Source: an uncultured Pseudomonadota bacterium
Lineage (GTDB): Bacteria > SAR324 > NAC60-12
Direction of reading: 5' to 3'
Assembly: GCA_913052275.1 (NCBI GenBank)
Contig: CAJXDX010000041.1
Coordinates: 1 to 12,290 of the forward strand
DNA length: 12,290 nucleotides
The notes beneath the pieces were generated by a model. The model was not told the origin of the DNA. It was given only the letters and a program-made list of their open reading frames with translations, and ran no database searches. Positions 7,237 to 12,290 of the stretch are shown here, one piece after another; within the stretch, counting starts at the first letter, position 1; the number at the start of each line of letters is the position of its first letter. A program made the position numbers and the translations under genes.

Positions 7237-8007
7237 GTGTCCCAATTTAAAAATTTTTTTTCAGCTCTGCACAGAAAGTTTTTACCCTTTTTGATGATGC
7301 TTTGCCTTGCAGGTTGTCTCCCACCTGGACAAAAACCACAGCCGCCTGCTGAAATTAAGAAAGTAACCGCAGCCAAAAGACTGAACGAAAAATTAAAACT
7401 TACCGCAAAACAACTGCGCAGAAAACGCATTTCCACAGAAAAAAACCGTTATGAAGGCTCTCTCTGGCGATATGAGTCATCATTCGGAAATTTGCTGCGA
7501 GATCATCGCGCTCGCTTCCGAGGTGACTTGCTAAGCATTAATGAAATGGGCCTGATAGTTAATGTACCACCTCCCAAGATTGCCCCTGAAGGTCAGCCTG
7601 CTGGAGGAGCGGAAACTGGATCAGTAGCTCTTGAGGCAATGACTCTAAGAGATACAATTGAGGAGGAGCAAAACGAAATACTGCGAAATCTGGAAGGTAT
7701 TTCCGCTCGTGTGATCAAGGTTCTTCCGGATGGGAATATGGTGATCAAAGGACAAAAAATTGATTATCGCCGTCGTAATCAGGTCCGTTACATTACTACA
7801 GTAACTGGCATATTGCGACCAGCCGATGTAAATGATTCAAACGTTGTTTCGGCCAGTAAACTCGCTAATCCCAACGTTAAGATCAATCGTCAGCAAAGTG
7901 GAAGCCTTGTACGCGAGCGACTGGAAAAACTCGCCCCACTGCTGGGTAAACAAAAAGCCGGATTCTTCGGCCGTCTTGGTGATTTAGCAAAAGGCGGAAC
8001 TGAATGA
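7237..8007 (+). CDS. flgH: Flagellar L-ring lipoprotein FlgH, atypical middle region
   Basis: FlgH builds the outer-membrane L ring that acts as a bushing around the distal rod. The start is GTG at 7237: an in-frame stop lies six bases upstream, and the next ATGs (7294, 7297) would leave too short a leader. The 256 residues begin with a lipoprotein signal (basic RK, hydrophobic FLPFLMML) and lipobox LAGC with the lipidated Cys at 27. Family motifs follow: GSLWRYESSFGNLLRDHRAR at 74-93, RGDLLSI at 95-101, ARVIKVLPDGNMVIKGQK at 157-174, RYITTVTGILRPADVN at 184-199, and SNVVSASKLANPNVK at 201-215. Between about 108 and 155, the usual Gly/Ser-rich strand region is replaced by a Pro/Gly linker and an acidic helix (TLRDTIEEEQNEILRNLEG). 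The ribosome binding site is poor (GAGAA directly abuts GTG). It is the last flagellar gene visible here; flgI does not follow. Confidence 0.9.
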   Translation: MSQFKNFFSALHRKFLPFLMMLCLAGCLPPGQKPQPPAEIKKVTAAKRLNEKLKLTAKQLRRKRISTEKNRYEGSLWRYESSFGNLLRDHRARFRGDLLSINEMGLIVNVPPPKIAPEGQPAGGAETGSVALEAMTLRDTIEEEQNEILRNLEGISARVIKVLPDGNMVIKGQKIDYRRRNQVRYITTVTGILRPADVNDSNVVSASKLANPNVKINRQQSGSLVRERLEKLAPLLGKQKAGFFGRLGDLAKGGTE

Positions 8008-8011
8008 ATAT

Positions 8012-8066
8012 AATTGAGATTGTGCCCAAAAAAACTTTCACATGTATTTCACAATCTCAGTTTTTA
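8012..8066 (+). terminator. Candidate intrinsic terminator after flgH
   Basis: TGAGATTGTG at 8015-8024 is perfectly complementary to CACAATCTCA at 8050-8059, and the pairing extends outward by a T-G and two A-T pairs. A GTTTTT run follows at once (8060-8065). The stem starts within 10 bases of the flgH stop. The weak points are a loop of about 25 bases and a moderately AT-rich stem, so termination may be partial. Confidence 0.6.
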
Positions 8067-8177
8067 CAAGTCATTTTGGAACCTGTCATTATAGTTTCCT
8101 GAGCCCAAATCGACTTGATCCAGTTTCATTTTTTTTGGACAAGCTAAAAAAAGTCAGCTGGATTTCTGAACCCCCCT

Positions 8178-8206
8178 TTGCACTTCTCCTGAAATGACAA
8201 TTAAAT
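8178..8206 (+). promoter_or_regulatory. Weak sigma-70-like promoter candidate before the large cyclase-like gene
   Basis: TTGCAC at 8178-8183 and TTAAAT at 8201-8206 are separated by 17 bases, with an expected start about 27-30 bases before the ATG at 8240. Each hexamer is only a partial match (3/6 and 4/6). It is offered because the upstream hairpin suggests that the gene needs its own promoter and no better candidate is present in 8066-8239. Confidence 0.22.
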
Positions 8207-8239
8207 AATTCAGTCAACTTCACTAATTTCATTCACAGA

Positions 8240-11200
8240 ATGCTGTTTATCCCAAATTATTTTAGTTCCGATACAGATTTTCATCTTGATCAGCAACTGA
8301 AGCTGCTTTGTTCATTTAACGAGCAGGTGCCATGCAACACTCAGGGAGAATATGCTGAAAACAGTTTCAAAACGCTTTTGCAATCTCTTAAAACAACCAA
8401 AATCAGTGATTCTTTGCGGGCTTCCTTCAATGACGGTGATTTAAATAAATGGAAAGAATACGCTAAAAGGGAATTTGATGAAATGGGGCGCATCAACCGC
8501 CTGCGTTTACAAAACATGGTTGAACTTGCTGATAAAGAAATGCTGCAGGCCATTTTTGAAATCTTGCTGATGTTTGATATCAATCCACTTAATTCTGGAC
8601 CGCTTAAGGTTCAGGAAAAGTCTGGCAAGTTTGATAAAGAAGGGAGGCCTGTGATGGGCACACTGACATTTGATGTCTTTCAGAAAGGAGCAATTCATGG
8701 AATTGATGGACTGGAAAGGTTTTTGCCGTCTCCTTCTATAAAGGGAGAAGCAGGAATGGATGCCTATCTGGAAAATGAATTTTCCGGAACAGATCTGATC
8801 AGTCATTTTAAACAAAGTGCAAAACATCCGATCAAGGCTATTATCTCTTCCGGAAGTTTTGGTGGAATTGGGCATAAACCTGACTCAGATTTGGATATTG
8901 GTGTCATTATCGACACCAATCCGCAATTTGAATTGAGCTGGAATGATGCAGATTTCCTGGTTGCCCTGGTGGGGAATGTTATAGACACGTTTTATGATTA
9001 TTATTTCAAGCACGCACTGAATTCCAGGGAGCAGAAAAAATTTAATAAAGCAGCCACGAATACTATAAAAAAACAATACGGAAAGGTTTTATCTGATAAA
9101 GAACAGAACGCGATCCAATTTTTATTTGAGAGCAGTAACCGCAAAGAGCTGAACAAACTGATTCAGGCACATCTGCATAAAAGGACCTCAGCTGAACAGA
9201 AAGAATTTTTTGAAAAATCTGTTATTGAAACTTTAAGAAAATTTCCTGATTTTGAAGTTTTGTCAGGTCCGCTTATGGATTTTTTCCCTTTTTTGAAAAA
9301 GCATGGAGAAGAGCTAAAGAAAAAATCTTTTCCATACACGTTAAATCAATTCCGCAAGCAGCAACTTCTGCAATGGCTGGTTGAATATTACCATACAGTT
9401 TTCCTTGACCAGAACGGTGCTAGCCAGGTGCTGAAGCGTTATGCAAAAATCAATAACATGGCTGTCGATACTTTATCGGCAGAACAACAGCATGACTGCT
9501 TTCTGAAAAGTTTGACAAATAATGCTCAACTTTCATTACTGTTGAATGAATTCATTGAACACCTTGCATCTCAAATAGGTTACAAGTCCGGCAAGATTAT
9601 TTCTGAGTCAATTAATATTTTAAAACAACATTTCAGAGAAAAAGAAATAACTTTTGAGGAAAAACTCGAAAAACGAGTTTTATCTGAACTGAGAATCAAC
9701 TTCAACTCTCGGACAGTTGGGATGATTGAAAGTTTTTCAGACAGTCTGGCCCGGCAGCAGGAAGCAGAAATTGAATATCCATTACATCTCAAAACTCGTC
9801 AAATTAAAGCCTACCTGTCTAAAAAATTTCCTTCCGCTAAAATTAATTTTTCAATTAACATTCTGCGCAGACAGCGTGCGGGGCAACATTCTTCTTTTTT
9901 GGTTTCACCTCAAGGAAGCAAGGCATATGCTTTTATGCAGAATGACTTCCTTTTAAATCCAGCCGCAATGATATGCGGAATCACACCAATGCCATTTGAC
10001 CTTCCAAAATATTTTAAAGTTCTTTCTACTATTGGTGTTTTTCCGGAAAAAAAATGGACTCTGAAACAAAACCTTGCTGCTGAATATAAAATAAACGATC
10101 AGGCTGATCTAAATGGTACCGATGTTTTTCAGAAAAAAAGGCTGGTCCGTAAAAAAATATATATCTTTGAAGAGGAGACTGAATCTTTTGTACTTGGGAA
10201 ATTGCCAAATTGGGGAGAAATCAAAATTCCTCGGGAAATGTATCTGGAACACGCCATCCCAATATTTCTGCGTGAAAGCCAGAAAATTAACGAGGGCAAA
10301 CTTCCAGAAGCTTTGCTGAATTGCTGGTGGCTTGAAATGATTATCTGTATTGACAGTGAAGACGTACTTCCTACAAGCATCAGCAGACTGTTGTGGAATC
10401 CTGATGGCAGGAACTTTCTCAGGGGAAAACGCAGTGGTCAGCTTATTAACGCGATTCTAAAGATGGAAAAAGATTATCCTGCACTGCAGCTTGATCCATG
10501 GTGGCTGAAATTTACAGAAATGCTGATTCGTTTTAAAGGCTGCGAACAGAAAAATCAAGCAGAGCCGGATTTTGAACTGAGCACACTTTCCGTCACTCAA
10601 AAAAATATCATATTCTGCTTCGCTCAGTACATGGGGATATCTAAAATTATTGATTTTGAAAACGAAGGGAATTCGATTGAGCTTGACGAGAAGGCATCAT
10701 GGCGTGTCAAAGCATTGGTTGATTTTTACAATATTTTCTACTCTATCCCTGAAGAACGGAGAGAGCTTATTCATATTTCTGAAGGACAGGATGAAGCATG
10801 CAGCAAAAAGGAAAAATTTCTAAAGCAGCTCTTTATTGAATCAATGTCAAGGGTAGAGGGAAAGCTCTGTAAAATTGGACATGATCGAGCGCTTAGACAA
10901 ATTACAAACCAACTGGAACGTTTGAGCGAAAAAAAACACGAAACCACAGAAGCAAAAAATTTTCTGAGCCCATTACTGCAGACTGTCAATCAAAGAGTCT
11001 CAATTGAAGACAGTGAAGTTCGGCTAAAACTTAAAAAGAAAATACCACTAAACAATGTTGAACAATTTCAGGCAAATATTGTTTATGAGGAACTGCAAAA
11101 ACTAAAAAGTGTACAGGGAGACATTGTAGATTACTTTGCCCGGTTCGGCTTAAAAATGCAGCACAGCTGGGTGAGAAAAACAATATTGAATTCAAAAGTA

Positions 11201-12106
11201 AAAGTTTCAGGAGACGCCCTGGAAAACGCGGTCTTTAAATATTATTTTGAGCAGAATCTTGATAGAAAACCTTATCAGCTGCAGCTTCCATTTTCAAACA
11301 GCCTGTGTACCCCAAGATCAAAAATAAAGGTTGAATTTAACCGTAAAACTGGAAAGTGGAAATTCGGCACAATTATCAGCGGGAATCAAGAAGTTGTTGA
11401 AACTGAAACGGGAAAAGTCATACCGATGTTTGAGGCGGACCTGACGGAAGGTATAGCACGCTTTGCTTTAAGCGGAAGTATCTGTTTTGACGGCAATCAT
11501 GTTCCTAAATTTGAGAAACCCGCATCTCAAGTAAAAAGTGATGTTGCAAAAAATTCCATATCAGGAGGAGAATTATTTTCTCTGGCTGCAGATATAAATA
11601 CTTTCTTTGCTCAATTTGAGATTTCTTCCCGTGAAATGCTTGAAAACATACATTACATTCGTGATGTTATGATGATCTGTAATGTTAACAAACATGACAC
11701 GATCTCGCTTATTGTTCGTGATAATTTTGCCCGTTTTTATGTGAAAAATTTCCAAATTGGCAATATTGCAATTAATAATATTCCACAAAACTTAAATATC
11801 GAAGGAGAAGATGCCCTGGCCATGTTTTTCATGCGGCTCAACAGCAGGGAGTGCAGACTTTTATTCATGCGTCAGTTATCCGCTCTAAAAATCCCTTTGA
11901 GGACTTCCAACCAGCCCCACTTAGGAACCTGGGTAAACGGTTCAAATTTCAATTTGCCTGATTCTGTAAAACATAAGCAAAATTACCTTAACGGTATTGC
12001 AAAAAAACTCTGGCCTAAAGATTCAATCGGTACAAAAGAACAGCTGAAACCAACTCCCCTCACTCATACATTTGATCAGATAGGCAAAGCAGCAATAATT
12101 TTCTGA
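8240..12106 (+). CDS. Large class I adenylate cyclase-like nucleotidyltransferase-fold protein
   Basis: I read this 1288-residue protein as a divergent relative of class I adenylate cyclase (E. coli CyaA, about 848 residues), which makes cAMP from ATP with a Pol-beta-type nucleotidyltransferase site. The core signature SSGSFGGIGHKPDSDLDIGV at 203-222 matches the CyaA-type GS...SDLDIWV motif; G205-S206, D217 and D219 are the expected catalytic residues. Residues about 525-595 (KINFSI..., SKAYAFMQNDFLLNPAAMI) and 676-765 (FLRES, LLNCWWLEM, LDPWWLKFTEML) resemble the later CyaA core in order. Between these blocks lie some 270-300 extra charged helical residues (about 250-525) not found in CyaA. 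The last 500 residues (about 790-1288) are unassigned and mixed helix/strand. No signal peptide or clear membrane span is seen, so it is probably cytoplasmic. The ATG lacks a Shine-Dalgarno but is the first in-frame start after a stop at 8195. A different Pol-beta nucleotidyltransferase role is possible. Confidence 0.65.
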   Translation: MLFIPNYFSSDTDFHLDQQLKLLCSFNEQVPCNTQGEYAENSFKTLLQSLKTTKISDSLRASFNDGDLNKWKEYAKREFDEMGRINRLRLQNMVELADKEMLQAIFEILLMFDINPLNSGPLKVQEKSGKFDKEGRPVMGTLTFDVFQKGAIHGIDGLERFLPSPSIKGEAGMDAYLENEFSGTDLISHFKQSAKHPIKAIISSGSFGGIGHKPDSDLDIGVIIDTNPQFELSWNDADFLVALVGNVIDTFYDYYFKHALNSREQKKFNKAATNTIKKQYGKVLSDKEQNAIQFLFESSNRKELNKLIQAHLHKRTSAEQKEFFEKSVIETLRKFPDFEVLSGPLMDFFPFLKKHGEELKKKSFPYTLNQFRKQQLLQWLVEYYHTVFLDQNGASQVLKRYAKINNMAVDTLSAEQQHDCFLKSLTNNAQLSLLLNEFIEHLASQIGYKSGKIISESINILKQHFREKEITFEEKLEKRVLSELRINFNSRTVGMIESFSDSLARQQEAEIEYPLHLKTRQIKAYLSKKFPSAKINFSINILRRQRAGQHSSFLVSPQGSKAYAFMQNDFLLNPAAMICGITPMPFDLPKYFKVLSTIGVFPEKKWTLKQNLAAEYKINDQADLNGTDVFQKKRLVRKKIYIFEEETESFVLGKLPNWGEIKIPREMYLEHAIPIFLRESQKINEGKLPEALLNCWWLEMIICIDSEDVLPTSISRLLWNPDGRNFLRGKRSGQLINAILKMEKDYPALQLDPWWLKFTEMLIRFKGCEQKNQAEPDFELSTLSVTQKNIIFCFAQYMGISKIIDFENEGNSIELDEKASWRVKALVDFYNIFYSIPEERRELIHISEGQDEACSKKEKFLKQLFIESMSRVEGKLCKIGHDRALRQITNQLERLSEKKHETTEAKNFLSPLLQTVNQRVSIEDSEVRLKLKKKIPLNNVEQFQANIVYEELQKLKSVQGDIVDYFARFGLKMQHSWVRKTILNSKVKVSGDALENAVFKYYFEQNLDRKPYQLQLPFSNSLCTPRSKIKVEFNRKTGKWKFGTIISGNQEVVETETGKVIPMFEADLTEGIARFALSGSICFDGNHVPKFEKPASQVKSDVAKNSISGGELFSLAADINTFFAQFEISSREMLENIHYIRDVMMICNVNKHDTISLIVRDNFARFYVKNFQIGNIAINNIPQNLNIEGEDALAMFFMRLNSRECRLLFMRQLSALKIPLRTSNQPHLGTWVNGSNFNLPDSVKHKQNYLNGIAKKLWPKDSIGTKEQLKPTPLTHTFDQIGKAAIIF

Positions 12107-12128
12107 AACGTATTTTTATATCTGCAGC

Positions 12129-12144
12129 TGGTATAAGATCTGCT
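12129..12144 (+). promoter_or_regulatory. Second sigma-54-like element, upstream of the 12240 gene
   Basis: TGGTATAAGATCTGCT has GG and GC 10 bases apart and shares TGGTATA-N5-TGCT with the element at 4332-4347 before flgF. The -12 box reads CTGCT rather than TTGCW, so taken alone it is a weaker match. Its projected start is about 85 bases before the ATG at 12240. Confidence 0.3.
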
Positions 12145-12178
12145 GGAGAAAAAAGTTTCAAAATCAACTAATAAAAAG

Positions 12179-12184
12179 TATAAT
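12179..12184 (+). promoter_or_regulatory. Sigma-70-type -10 box upstream of the 12240 gene
   Basis: A perfect TATAAT lies about 55 bases before the ATG at 12240. The -35 region at the proper distance (TTTCAA, 12156-12161, 17-base spacer) is a poor match. In AT-rich intergenic DNA such a hexamer can occur by chance. Confidence 0.3.
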
Positions 12185-12239
12185 GCTTGTGTCAGCAGAC
12201 TAAAATGCTTTTATATTGACTGGTTTCCGGAGTTAGAAC

Positions 12240-12290
12240 ATGGCCACAGCAGAACTAAAAGAAAATTCAAAAACTCCAAATATTAACTTC
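12240..12290 (+). CDS. Start of a further gene, 17 codons visible, function unknown
   Basis: ATG at 12240 is preceded by GGAG at 12229-12232 with a 7-base spacer, one of the better ribosome binding sites in the window. The frame stays open to the edge and reads MATAELKENSKTPNINF. This is a polar, unstructured-looking N-terminus without signal peptide features, and too short to assign. It does not look like the start of FlgI, which would be expected to carry a signal peptide. It lies 134 bases after the cyclase-like gene and is preceded by two possible promoter elements, so it may start a new transcription unit. Confidence 0.55.
   Translation, partial: MATAELKENSKTPNINF

Noticed and set aside
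7294..7299. ATG codons at 7294 and 7297 as the flgH start
   Set aside because: They would leave only 5-6 residues before the lipobox Cys and remove the basic part of the signal peptide; GTG at 7237 gives a proper lipoprotein signal.
12107..12160. CAGC...GCTG and CTGCAG symmetry after the cyclase-like gene as a terminator
   Set aside because: The stem is only 4 base pairs and no T-run follows.

Overview
The window looks like a chromosomal segment from a flagellated, diderm (Gram-negative) bacterium. FlgH, an outer-membrane L-ring lipoprotein, and FlgA, the periplasmic P-ring chaperone, are both present. With two-domain GlnE and a class I adenylate cyclase-like protein, this suggests a proteobacterial or deltaproteobacterial-grade host of about 40% GC. 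The lineage cannot be fixed from this sequence alone, and a marine group of similar GC such as SAR324 is only a guess.

Layout. (1) 1-637, minus strand: N-terminal part of a membrane-anchored, sensor- or chemoreceptor-like protein in very AT-rich DNA (about 25% GC by hand count of the first 600 bases), running off the left edge. (2) 638-1072: gene-free and AT-rich, ending in a 62-base imperfect palindromic repeat beside the glnE stop. (3) 1073-4102, minus strand: glnE, with both nucleotidyltransferase halves intact. (4) 4103-4403: divergent intergenic region with a good sigma-54-type -24/-12 match and, upstream of it, an imperfect inverted repeat that could be an activator site. (5) 4404-8007, plus strand: flgF, flgG, flgA and flgH, which encode the distal rod, the P-ring chaperone and the L ring, closed by a hairpin plus T-run. 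flgI does not follow. (6) 8240-12106, plus strand: a 1288-residue protein that I read as a large, divergent relative of class I adenylate cyclase with a long helical insertion inside the nucleotidyltransferase core. (7) 12240 to the end: first 17 codons of another plus-strand gene, preceded by a TATAAT box and a second copy of the sigma-54-like pattern seen before flgF.

How the parts fit. flgF, flgG, flgA and flgH build the distal rod and the rings through which the rod crosses the envelope, so one transcript driven by an alternative sigma factor makes sense. glnE controls glutamine synthetase and is probably only a divergent neighbour. The cyclase-like protein has its own leader behind the flagellar terminator. 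It may make cAMP, or may be a degenerate or repurposed nucleotidyltransferase, and a link to motility is only positional. It is the least explained and most interesting element here.
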